A stretch of DNA of 7,371 nucleotides, from assembly GCA_937982605.1 (NCBI GenBank), contig CALJLC010000399.1:1-7371 (forward strand). The letters run 5' to 3'. Positions 1 to 6,210 of the stretch are shown here, piece after piece. A program made the translations under genes and the position numbers. Under the pieces are notes generated by a model. The model ran no database searches, was not told the origin of the DNA, and was given only the letters and a program-made list of their open reading frames with translations. Each line of letters opens with the position of its first letter. Within the stretch, counting starts at the first letter, position 1. Origin of the DNA: an uncultured Gemmatimonadales bacterium (GTDB lineage: Bacteria; Gemmatimonadota; Gemmatimonadetes; Longimicrobiales; Gaopeijiaceae).

Positions 1-106
1 GCGGCGGGAAGGCGACACCGAGTTCGTAGGCCTCAGGCGCTGCTGGGCCTTCTGGGCCGAGCGCTCCCGCGGTGACCGCTACGACCGGAGCTCTCGCTGC
101 CGCACC

Positions 107-1831
107 CTACGCGCGATCGAGCGCCAGCCCCTCCCACGCCTCGACCGCGTAGACGAGGCTGTCCCCGGCGAAGCCCTTGAGCGTGCGGCTCCCGACGCAC
201 GAGGCGACGAGCTCGTCGGCCGACGACCGCTCGGTCGCCTCGCTGATGAGGATCTCGCCCGGCGCCGCCTGGTCCGTGAGGCGAGCGGCCAGATTCACCG
301 TCTCGCCCAGCACCGTGTAGTTCATCCGGTCCACGGAGCCCATGTTCCCGGCCACCGCCACGCCGCTGGCGATCCCGATGCCGACGGCGAGCGGGGCGGC
401 GCCGCGGGCGGCCCGATCGGCGTTCATCGCCGCGATCCCCGCCCGCATGCGCAGCGCCGCCCGCACCGCTCGGCAGGCGTGGTCTTCCTGGGCCACGGGC
501 GCGCCGAAGACGGCCATGATCTCGTCGCCGATGAACTTGTCGACGACGCCGCCCTCGGTGTCGACCGCGCGGGCCAGCCGCTCCATGCACTCGTTGATGA
601 GACCGATCACCTCCTGCGGCTCCATCCCCTCGGTGAGCGGCGTGAAGCCGCGGATGTCGGCGAAGAGAACCGTGACGAGCCGGTTCTCGCCGCCCAGCTC
701 CACCTCGCCCTTCATCAGCTCGGCCGCCACGTCGGTCGAGACGACCTTGTTGAGGACCGAGCGGTACTGCTCGCGCACGAGCAGCCCGCGGGTCATCTCG
801 TTGAACGCGCCGGCCAGCGCGCCCATCTCGTCCGCCGACGTCACCTCCACCTCGGTCTCGTAGTCCCCCTGGGCCACCCGACCGGTCGCCGCCACGAGGT
901 CGCGGACCGGGCGCGTGAGCGACCGGCTGAGCCCCACGCCGAGGACGGCGCAGAGGAGCAGCGCGCCTCCGCCCGCCAGGAGCAGGCTGAGCTGGATGTT
1001 CTCGAAGGGCGCCCGGACCGCGGCGAGGGGAACGGCCACGACGCGCGCGCCCTCACCGACACCGCCCGCGGCGAGCGGCTCGTGCTGGATCGACCACTCG
1101 GTGCCGCCGAGCTCGGTGCGCACGGCCCCCTCGTCGTCGAGCGTCATCGTCATCGCCGCCTCCATCTCGGCGTCGACGCCGGAGCTCCGCACCACGCAGC
1201 CGTCACCGACCACCAGGCAGACCTCGAAGCCACCGATGCCCGCGATGCGGTCGATGTCCTCGGCGCCCACCGGAAGGCCGAAGGCGATCGTGCCGATCGG
1301 ACGGCGCGCGAGCTCGATGTAGTGCGCCTGGAGGTTGTACAGCCGGCCGTCCACGACCCGATACGCGCTCATCGACATCGACTCGCTCCCGAGGAGCGCC
1401 TCGGCGAGCGAGCCCGCCTCGGCGGGGTCGCCCTCGAGCATCCGGCCCCCGATCAGCGAGACCACCGGCGCGCCCATGTCGTCCGTGAGCACGACGATGG
1501 CGTCCCCGGGAAGGCCGGATCGGAGCAGCTCGTAGTCGGCCTCCCCGGCCAGGTATTCGATGTCCCGGGAGCGGATCGCCTCGTCGAGGAGCACGAGCGT
1601 GCGGCGGCTCTCGGTGAAGGGGCGCGCGAGCTGGTCGGCCTGCTGCCGCTGCAGCTCGTTGAGCTGCTCGAAGAGCTCGGCGGCCTGCTGGACGGTACGG
1701 TCCTCGACCGCGCGGATCTCCCGGTTCGTCTGGCTCCGGACGACCACGAGGGTGATCGCCAGGAGGAGCCCGACGGAGCCGACCAGCGCGGCCAGCAGCT
1801 TGGCCCCGAAGCTCCGACGGATCCAGTCCAC
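107..1831 (-). CDS. Membrane-bound class III adenylate cyclase with periplasmic sensor and HAMP domain
   Basis: This 574-residue protein most likely makes cAMP from ATP in the cytoplasm in response to a periplasmic signal. A membrane helix at about residues 10-31 is followed by a polar, partly coiled-coil stretch (36-75) and an extracytoplasmic sensor region to about 275, perhaps Cache-like, which I cannot assign firmly. A second membrane helix (about 279-301) leads into a HAMP domain (about 301-355, with P308 and the DEMGALAGAFNEM motif). The catalytic domain spans about 384-565. Metal-binding D392 (FADIRGFT) and D436 (DKFIGDE), base-specifying K432 and T506 (YTVLGETVN), and transition-state N513 and R517 are all present. 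The K/T pair fits class IIIb adenylate rather than guanylate cyclases. The sensor carries two cysteines, C205 and C212, that could pair. The start is GTG with a GGGAGAGG stretch upstream. It follows the cupredoxin gene by 33 bp, so the two are probably co-transcribed. The family and catalytic competence are clear; the ligand is unknown. Confidence 0.93.
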   Translation of the reverse strand: MDWIRRSFGAKLLAALVGSVGLLLAITLVVVRSQTNREIRAVEDRTVQQAAELFEQLNELQRQQADQLARPFTESRRTLVLLDEAIRSRDIEYLAGEADYELLRSGLPGDAIVVLTDDMGAPVVSLIGGRMLEGDPAEAGSLAEALLGSESMSMSAYRVVDGRLYNLQAHYIELARRPIGTIAFGLPVGAEDIDRIAGIGGFEVCLVVGDGCVVRSSGVDAEMEAAMTMTLDDEGAVRTELGGTEWSIQHEPLAAGGVGEGARVVAVPLAAVRAPFENIQLSLLLAGGGALLLCAVLGVGLSRSLTRPVRDLVAATGRVAQGDYETEVEVTSADEMGALAGAFNEMTRGLLVREQYRSVLNKVVSTDVAAELMKGEVELGGENRLVTVLFADIRGFTPLTEGMEPQEVIGLINECMERLARAVDTEGGVVDKFIGDEIMAVFGAPVAQEDHACRAVRAALRMRAGIAAMNADRAARGAAPLAVGIGIASGVAVAGNMGSVDRMNYTVLGETVNLAARLTDQAAPGEILISEATERSSADELVASCVGSRTLKGFAGDSLVYAVEAWEGLALDRA

Positions 1832-1864
1832 GAGCGCCCTCTCCCGGTCAGCGACGCCGCGGCG

Positions 1865-2554
1865 TCAGCGCCGCAGCTCCACCTCGACCCGCGCGGTCCC
1901 GCCCGCCGTCACGGTGACCGTCCGCTCCACGGGCTCGTGGTCCGCGCTCCAGAAGGCGACGCGGTGCTCACCCGCCGGAACCCCGCCGATGCGGAACGAG
2001 CCGTCGGCCCCGACGAAGGCGTGGTGCGGGTTCTCGGTGACGATGATGACGCCGCGCATCTTGTCGTGAACCTCGCAGAAGACGCTCACGATCCCGGGCT
2101 CGTCGAACCGCACGGCCTTGGACTGGCCCTGCGGGTAGCGTCCGAGGTCGAAGCGCTGGGTGCTCGAATACGAGAAGACGTTGTGGAAGAAGGAGTCGTC
2201 GTTCGGGAAATCGACCGAGCCGCCGACCCCGACGACCGCGGCGGCCGGCACGAAGGCGGTGTCGCGCTGGACCATCTCCGCGGTAGCCGGCGGAGCGGAC
2301 GAGCCGGCGACCCCGCCGACCAGGTAGACGACCACCGGCAGCATCTGCACCTCCTCGGAGCCGGCGCGCCCGCCTGCGTACCGGTTCACGGTGCGCCGAG
2401 GCGGAAGCGCCTCGAGGGTCACCATGCCCGAGATCGCGCCGGTCTGCGCGAGGACCACCGAGTCGGGCGAGAGCGCGGGCGCGCTCACCAGCAGGAGGAC
2501 GGCACCGACGCACGCCGGACACGCGGCGCGGCCGCCGTTGGGAATTCGTCGCAT
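1865..2554 (-). CDS. Secreted cupredoxin (methylamine utilization protein-like) with carboxypeptidase-regulatory-like domain
   Basis: This is a 229-residue exported protein with a signal peptide (about 1-37, a hydrophobic core after MRRIPNGGR). A plastocyanin/amicyanin-like cupredoxin domain covers about 38-173. The motif FPNDDSFFHNVFS gives H124, and VFCEVHDKM gives C160, H163 and M166. The spacing C-x2-H-x2-M is that of amicyanin, so a complete type 1 (blue) copper site is predicted. Residues about 175-229 form a small beta-sandwich of the carboxypeptidase-regulatory-like type (GADGSFRIGGVPAGEH...). Proteins of this architecture are often auto-annotated as methylamine utilization proteins, but no methylamine genes are nearby, so that role should not be assumed. 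I chose the ATG at 2554 because it has a GGAG seven bases upstream and gives a proper signal peptide; the open frame runs further 5' to 2704 without a plausible signal. It may act in periplasmic electron transfer, copper binding, or as a partner of the downstream cyclase. Confidence 0.88.
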   Translation of the reverse strand: MRRIPNGGRAACPACVGAVLLLVSAPALSPDSVVLAQTGAISGMVTLEALPPRRTVNRYAGGRAGSEEVQMLPVVVYLVGGVAGSSAPPATAEMVQRDTAFVPAAAVVGVGGSVDFPNDDSFFHNVFSYSSTQRFDLGRYPQGQSKAVRFDEPGIVSVFCEVHDKMRGVIIVTENPHHAFVGADGSFRIGGVPAGEHRVAFWSADHEPVERTVTVTAGGTARVEVELRR

Positions 2555-2652
2555 CGCGGTACTCCGGAAGCTCGCTCGTCGGGCTCGAAGGGCGGGCCGT
2601 GGAATCCGCGCGCCGCCACGTTCCCAAGATACGGAGGGGGGACGAGTCGGGA

Positions 2653-2671
2653 CGACCCCTCTTCCGGGTCG
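2653..2671. repeat. Small inverted repeat in the receptor-cupredoxin gap
   Basis: CGACCC at 2653-2658 and its complement GGGTCG at 2666-2671 flank a 7-base loop. It lies in the 178-bp gap (2555-2732) between the TonB receptor stop and the cupredoxin start. It could form a hairpin in minus-strand mRNA, but no T-run follows on that strand, so I do not call it a terminator. In GC-rich DNA a 6-bp stem of this kind may arise by chance. I saw no convincing promoter for the cupredoxin gene in this gap. Confidence 0.25.
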
Positions 2672-2732
2672 GGGGCCACGGAGCGCACCCGGATCGATGC
2701 TCACCGTCGCCGACGACCCCGGAAGAAAGGGG

Positions 2733-4901
2733 CTAGAACATCAGTCGGACGCCGCCGTTGACCGCTCGACCGTCGAGCGGCGCCCAGGCGGCGGTCGTCC
2801 ACGCCCCCTCCGGAGTGCGCGCCGGAAGCACGAGCGGATCCCAGGCGGTCTGCCGCGCGTCGAGCACGTTCTCGAGGTTCACGAAGAAGCGCGCCGGCCC
2901 GAAGCGTCGCTCCACCAGGAAGCCCAGGATCCAGTAGGCCCGGGACGTCGACCGGTACGGATCGTCTTCGAGCCGCTGTCTGCCGGTGTAGTACAACTCG
3001 ACGCCGCCCCGCCCGCGTCCCTCCTCCCCCCTGGCCCCCCCCTCGCCGCCCGTGTGCCGCGGCGTGCGCGGCACGACCCGCCGCTCGTCGCGCCCGGGCA
3101 CGCCCTCGGTGGAGCGGGTGAAGACGTGCGTGGCCGTCAGATGGATCGGACCGCTGTGCAGTCGCGCGAGCAGCTCCGTCCCCCACGTCCGCACCGGCTC
3201 GTCGCCGTTGGCCATCGTGAGGTCACCGCCGCCGTCGGCCGTGACGACGAGGGGGTCCCGCACGCGCGAGCCGAAGAGGGTGCCGTTGAGCTCCCAGGCG
3301 CCCACCTCGCGCCCGACGTCGAGCATCGCGGAGACGACCCGCTCGGCGTCGAGATCCGAGAAGGGCAGGAGACGCCGGAGCCCGACCTCCTCGGTCTCCT
3401 CCGTGAACGGCGAAGGCGCGAAGTACCCGGTGCCGACCGAAGCCCGCACGACCCACGGGCCGGGCCGGATCAGGGCGGACAGGCGCGGGCTGACGAACGT
3501 GCCGTACGTGCTGTGCCGGTCGAGGCGTGCGCTCGCCGAGAGGGTGAGCGACCGGAGCGGCGCGTACTCGTCCTGGACGAAGACGCCCGGCACCCACCAG
3601 TCGAAGTCGAACGCGGTCACCTCCCGGCCCTCGAAGCCTTCGTGCTGCACCGCGGCCCCGATCACCCACGCGTGGGCTCCGTCCTGGCCGGAGAGCGCCA
3701 CCTCGCCGAACGCCGTGCGGTGCCGGTCGCGCTCGCGCGCACCCCCGAAATCGTGGACGTGGCGTTGCGTCATCGCCGAGCCGCGCGCCGAGAGCCGGCG
3801 CGTGTCCGAGAGGAGCCAGCCCGCCACGACGCCGCCGTCGAGCCGGCGGGTCTCGAGCCGTTCCCGGTACGTGTTGCCGGCGGGCGTGGTCCCTCCCGGC
3901 ATCGTGCCACCCTCGCGGTCCTCGGCCATGCCGCCGACGGTGAAGAAGACCGAGCGCCCCGCGCCGTCGTCCCAGAAAACGCGCGGCCTGGCCATCACTC
4001 TCCGAAAGCCGGCGAGGTCGGCCCAGCCGTCCTCGTCGACGTCGGTCCGGCCTTGTCGGTGGACCCCCCCGAGGAGCGTGTATCCCCACCGCTCGGTCGG
4101 CCGACCCGCGAGCCAGAGCACGCCGTCGGTGCCACCGAGCGTCGACTGGTTCACCAGGAGCTCCCGCTCGTCGTCCGGACGCCGCGAGATCAGGTTCACC
4201 ACGCCGCCGAGCGCCGTCGCTCCGTACAACGCGGAGGCGGCGCCCTTGATCACCTCGACCTGCCCGAGGTCCATCGGCGGGATCTGGAGCGGGCCGAGCG
4301 CGCCCGACTGCCCTCCGTAGAGCGGCAGCCCGTCGGAGAGGATCTGCGTGTAGCGCCCGCGCAGCCCCTGGATGCGCACGCTCGCTCCCCCCAGGGCGGG
4401 CGACGACGGCTGCACGCGCAGCCCGGCGGTCTCGTTGAGGAGCATCGAGATGTCACCCGGCGTCATGAGGAGCTTCTCCTCGACCTCCTCGCGGGAGACC
4501 ACCTCGATGCGGAGCGGCTCGTCCTCGATGCGGCGCTCCGTGCGCGTCGACACGACCAGGATCTCCTCGCCCTCGATCGCCTCCTCCTCCAGGCGCACGA
4601 CGACCGTGGTGTCGCGCCCCGCCGTCAGCGACAGCGACAGCTCCACCGCCTCGAAGCCGATGCGCGTCACCGAGAGGACGTGGCTACCGGCCGGGAGCAG
4701 GAGGATGGCCGACCCGTCGGCGTCGGTGAGCGCGCCCCGGCCGGAGGCCGAGAGCTGCGCGCCGTCGACCGGTCCGGCCGAGCTCTCGGCGCGCACGGTG
4801 ACCCGGACGTCCTGCCCGTGGAGCGCACCCGCCGAGGCCGCGGAGAGGACGGAGGCGACGGCCGCGCACCGGACGAGCCGGCGGCGCGCGTCTCCTACCA
4901 C
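2733..4901 (-). CDS. TonB-dependent outer-membrane receptor with N-terminal carboxypeptidase-regulatory-like domain
   Basis: This 722-residue outer-membrane receptor should import a ligand using energy passed on by TonB. A signal peptide (about 1-28, ending near ASAGALHG) is followed by a carboxypeptidase-regulatory-like beta-sandwich (about 31-103). A TonB-box-like EEILVVSTR lies at 112-120 and a plug domain at about 123-240, with SVRIQGLRGRYTQILSDG and VEVIKGAASALYGATALGG. A 22-strand-type barrel fills the rest and ends in phenylalanine (VNGGVRLMF), as outer-membrane proteins do. A loop with HVHDFGGARERDRHR (from about 381) is rich in histidine, but metal binding there is only a guess. The start is the GTG at 4901. 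It is the only nearby codon that directly precedes the signal peptide, and it overlaps the upstream regulator's stop by 7 bp, suggesting translational coupling. An open frame upstream of it (to 5051) is arginine-rich and probably not translated. The substrate cannot be read from the sequence, but linkage to a metal sensor favours a metal or metal complex. Confidence 0.93.
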   Translation of the reverse strand: MVGDARRRLVRCAAVASVLSAASAGALHGQDVRVTVRAESSAGPVDGAQLSASGRGALTDADGSAILLLPAGSHVLSVTRIGFEAVELSLSLTAGRDTTVVVRLEEEAIEGEEILVVSTRTERRIEDEPLRIEVVSREEVEEKLLMTPGDISMLLNETAGLRVQPSSPALGGASVRIQGLRGRYTQILSDGLPLYGGQSGALGPLQIPPMDLGQVEVIKGAASALYGATALGGVVNLISRRPDDERELLVNQSTLGGTDGVLWLAGRPTERWGYTLLGGVHRQGRTDVDEDGWADLAGFRRVMARPRVFWDDGAGRSVFFTVGGMAEDREGGTMPGGTTPAGNTYRERLETRRLDGGVVAGWLLSDTRRLSARGSAMTQRHVHDFGGARERDRHRTAFGEVALSGQDGAHAWVIGAAVQHEGFEGREVTAFDFDWWVPGVFVQDEYAPLRSLTLSASARLDRHSTYGTFVSPRLSALIRPGPWVVRASVGTGYFAPSPFTEETEEVGLRRLLPFSDLDAERVVSAMLDVGREVGAWELNGTLFGSRVRDPLVVTADGGGDLTMANGDEPVRTWGTELLARLHSGPIHLTATHVFTRSTEGVPGRDERRVVPRTPRHTGGEGGARGEEGRGRGGVELYYTGRQRLEDDPYRSTSRAYWILGFLVERRFGPARFFVNLENVLDARQTAWDPLVLPARTPEGAWTTAAWAPLDGRAVNGGVRLMF

Positions 4902-5242
4902 GGAGCCGAGCCGCACACCGGGCAGCACGCACCACCGCCGGCCGAGGCCCCGGCGATCTCCTCGCCCAGCGCCAGGAGTGCTTCCACCCGGTCGCCGGCC
5001 AGCCGATACCAGGCGAAACGGCCTCGCGCCTCCCTCGTGACGATGCGACATCCGAGAAGGCAGGCCAGGTGATTGGAGACGTTGGACTGCGTCAGGCCGG
5101 TCGCGTCGCAGAGCTCCGAGACCGACTTCTCGCCGTCGCGCAGCGCCATGAGGATGCGGAGGCGTGAAGGCTCGGCGAAGCCGCGGAAGAGCCCGGCGAG
5201 CGGCTGCGCGGGGCGGTCGGGCCGGGTCGTGGTGGTGTGCAT
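4895..5242 (-). CDS. ArsR/SmtB-family metal-sensing repressor, CmtR-like
   Basis: This 115-residue winged-helix protein probably represses its own promoter and is released by a soft metal ion. Residues 20-65 hold the ArsR core (FAEPSRLRILMALRDG, then the helix-turn-helix ELCDATGLTQSNVSNHL), and the wing is RGRFAWYRLA (about 74-82). The segment SNVSNHLACLLGC closely matches mycobacterial CmtR, whose Cys57 and Cys61 in the recognition helix bind Cd(II)/Pb(II); the equivalents here are C61 and C65. CmtR's third ligand is a C-terminal Cys102, and this protein ends in a tail with C106, C107 and C110 (ACCPVCG). The ArsR-type CxC arsenic pair is absent, with only C45 in that helix. I prefer the ATG at 5242. 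The ATG at 5254 would sit inside the putative -10 box and operator. No Shine-Dalgarno sequence is visible, consistent with a leaderless message. The stop overlaps the start of the TonB receptor gene. The family is secure; the metal is inferred. Confidence 0.92.
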   Translation of the reverse strand: MHTTTTRPDRPAQPLAGLFRGFAEPSRLRILMALRDGEKSVSELCDATGLTQSNVSNHLACLLGCRIVTREARGRFAWYRLAGDRVEALLALGEEIAGASAGGGACCPVCGSAPW

Positions 5243-5249
5243 GGCCGGG

Positions 5250-5277
5250 AACATATCAGCCCACACTGATACGACAA
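5250..5277 (-). promoter_or_regulatory. Candidate promoter of the metal sensor-TonB receptor operon
   Basis: Read on the minus strand, TTGTCG (5277-5272; 4 of 6 matches to TTGACA) and TATGTT (5255-5250; 4 of 6 matches to TATAAT) are separated by 16 bp. Seven bases lie between the -10 box and the ATG at 5242, so transcription would begin at or next to the start codon. That would make the message leaderless and explains the lack of a ribosome binding site. The segment lies in the 46-bp gap after the DUF1080 stop. It is inferred from consensus similarity only. Confidence 0.5.
5254..5271. promoter_or_regulatory. Putative ArsR-type operator (TATCAG-N6-CTGATA)
   Basis: This is a perfect 6-bp inverted repeat, TATCAG at 5254-5259 and CTGATA at 5266-5271, separated by CCCACA. 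It is AT-rich in a very GC-rich region and sits almost exactly in the spacer between the candidate -35 and -10 boxes, just upstream of the ArsR-family gene. Short inverted repeats with TGATA-like arms at this location are typical of autoregulated ArsR/SmtB operators. A bound dimer would block RNA polymerase directly. Confidence 0.6.
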
Positions 5278-5288
5278 GGCGACGCGGT

Positions 5289-6083
5289 TCAGCTTCCTGG
5301 GTCGAGCCTGCGCAGCAGGACCCGGCGGAACTGGACCGGGTGGCTCTCGCTCTGCAGCGCGATCCACCCGCCGGTGAGGGCACGGCCGTCCGGCTTCGCC
5401 CCCGGCGCGAAGCCCGAGACCGAGCCGCCGCCGATGACGGGTCGCTCGTACGTCATCACGGTGTCCCCGTTGACGAGGTGCGTGACGGAGTCGCCGCCAC
5501 GAACCACCAGCTCGACGGTGACCCACTCGTCGCCGTGGAAGGTGGGCGCCGACGCGCCGACGCAGTGCTGCTCGACAAGCTCGCCCTCGACATGCACGTG
5601 CGTCCCCGGGGTGCAGAGGTTCGCCGTCGGGCGGGGGTCCGTGCCGTTGCCGCCGAGGAACTGCGCCTCGAGCGAGATCGGGAAGTCCTGATCCCGCCCC
5701 ATCGTCTCCGGCGCCTGCGCGTGGAACATCACGCCGCTGTTCCGGAGCGCCCATTCCGGGCCGCCCGCCGCCTGCTCTCCGACGAAGCGGTATTCGACCA
5801 GGAGTCTGTAGTGGGAGAGCGGCGCCTCCCAGAAGAGGTGGCCGAACCGGGCGTCGAAGGCGTCGTACCCCTCGTACCCGACCGTGAGCAGCCCGTCCTC
5901 GACGCGGAAGGTGCCGGCCGGGTCCTCTCCCAGCGCGCTCCCCCGGATCTTGGGCGTCCAGCCCGTGAGGTCCTCTCCGTTGAAGAGGGGTGTCCACTCG
6001 GGCTCCTGGGCGGCGCAGCCGCTCAGCAGGAGCGAGCCGATCAGGCAGAGGCGGGTGGCGCGTCGCGGGACTTCGAGGCGCAT
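5289..6083 (-). CDS. DUF1080 / 3-keto-disaccharide hydrolase-type lipoprotein
   Basis: This 264-residue lipoprotein has a signal peptide with lipobox LLLSGC (C23), so it is predicted to be anchored in the periplasm or outer membrane. The rest is one DUF1080 (3-keto-disaccharide hydrolase) domain, a concanavalin-like beta-sandwich. It opens with WTPLFNGEDLTGW, has NSGVMFHAQ in the middle and closes with GGWIALQSESHPVQFRRVLLRRL-like strands, all usual landmarks. C157 and C174 (NLCTPG and EQHCVG) could form a disulfide. Characterised members act on 3-keto glycosides, and the divergent neighbours encode a LacA/LacC-like dehydrogenase that could make such substrates. Cleavage of an oxidised disaccharide or glycoside is therefore the best guess. 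The start is the ATG at 6083, which gives a compact lipoprotein signal. An upstream ATG at 6122 is also possible and would lengthen the n-region by 13 residues. Neither has a clear ribosome binding site. Confidence 0.9.
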   Translation of the reverse strand: MRLEVPRRATRLCLIGSLLLSGCAAQEPEWTPLFNGEDLTGWTPKIRGSALGEDPAGTFRVEDGLLTVGYEGYDAFDARFGHLFWEAPLSHYRLLVEYRFVGEQAAGGPEWALRNSGVMFHAQAPETMGRDQDFPISLEAQFLGGNGTDPRPTANLCTPGTHVHVEGELVEQHCVGASAPTFHGDEWVTVELVVRGGDSVTHLVNGDTVMTYERPVIGGGSVSGFAPGAKPDGRALTGGWIALQSESHPVQFRRVLLRRLDPGS

Positions 6084-6210
6084 GGGGGTGCGGAGGCTCG
6101 GGCGGGGCCCGCGGGTACGCATCGAATGGCGCGGGCGGGTGTCCCGCCTAATTTGTCCGGGCCCCCGGCGGCAGCAAGCAGGACGCCGCGCCGACCCCGA
6201 CCCGGCCGCC
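6084..6210. promoter_or_regulatory. Divergent intergenic region controlling the keto-sugar genes
   Basis: This 127-bp region separates the leftward DUF1080 gene from the rightward dehydrogenase genes and should hold promoters for both. Its only AT-rich patch is CCTAATTTG (about 6147-6155), where TAATTT at 6149-6154 could be a plus-strand -10 box, but no good -35 box lies at the right distance. Neither gene has a visible Shine-Dalgarno sequence. The promoter assignment is inferred from layout. Confidence 0.4.
6134..6148. repeat. Inverted repeat GGCGGG-TGT-CCCGCC in the divergent promoter region
   Basis: A perfect 6-bp inverted repeat with a 3-base centre lies immediately before the AT-rich TAATTTG patch and roughly midway between the two divergent genes. 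It could be a regulator's binding site or form a short hairpin in the DUF1080 leader transcript. Since the arms are pure G+C in a GC-rich genome, chance occurrence is quite possible. Confidence 0.35.

Noticed and set aside
1..106. Possible end of a plus-strand gene (a frame closing at TGA 73-75) and short GGCC-type repeats at the left edge
   Set aside because: Only 24 codons are visible with no recognisable motif, and the repeats are too short to form a convincing terminator for the cyclase gene.
1865..2554. A methylamine dehydrogenase electron acceptor role for the cupredoxin
   Set aside because: The copper ligand spacing resembles amicyanin, but no methylamine dehydrogenase or maturation genes are present, so only the fold is claimed.
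2717..2732. CCCC/GGGG pair just after the receptor stop as a terminator
   Set aside because: There are only four base pairs with an 8-base loop, and no T-run follows on the minus strand.
479..2761. A 760-codon open frame on the plus strand, antisense to the cyclase and cupredoxin genes
   Set aside because: It mirrors the third-position GC of the minus-strand genes, is dominated by R, H, A, P and E, shows no domain, and the opposite strand encodes clear conserved families.
3000..3060. A possible frameshift in the receptor at a run of eight C (3035-3042), where the protein is unusually Gly/Glu/Arg-rich
   Set aside because: Recognisable receptor sequence (ELYYTGRQ and onward to the terminal F) continues in the same frame on both sides, so the frame is intact. 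A local homopolymer error cannot be excluded without reads.
2391..5072. An 893-codon open frame on the plus strand, antisense to the TonB receptor gene
   Set aside because: It has low-complexity R/A/P/E/H-rich composition with no motifs. The antisense receptor frame has plug, barrel and terminal phenylalanine features, so this is a GC-driven shadow.
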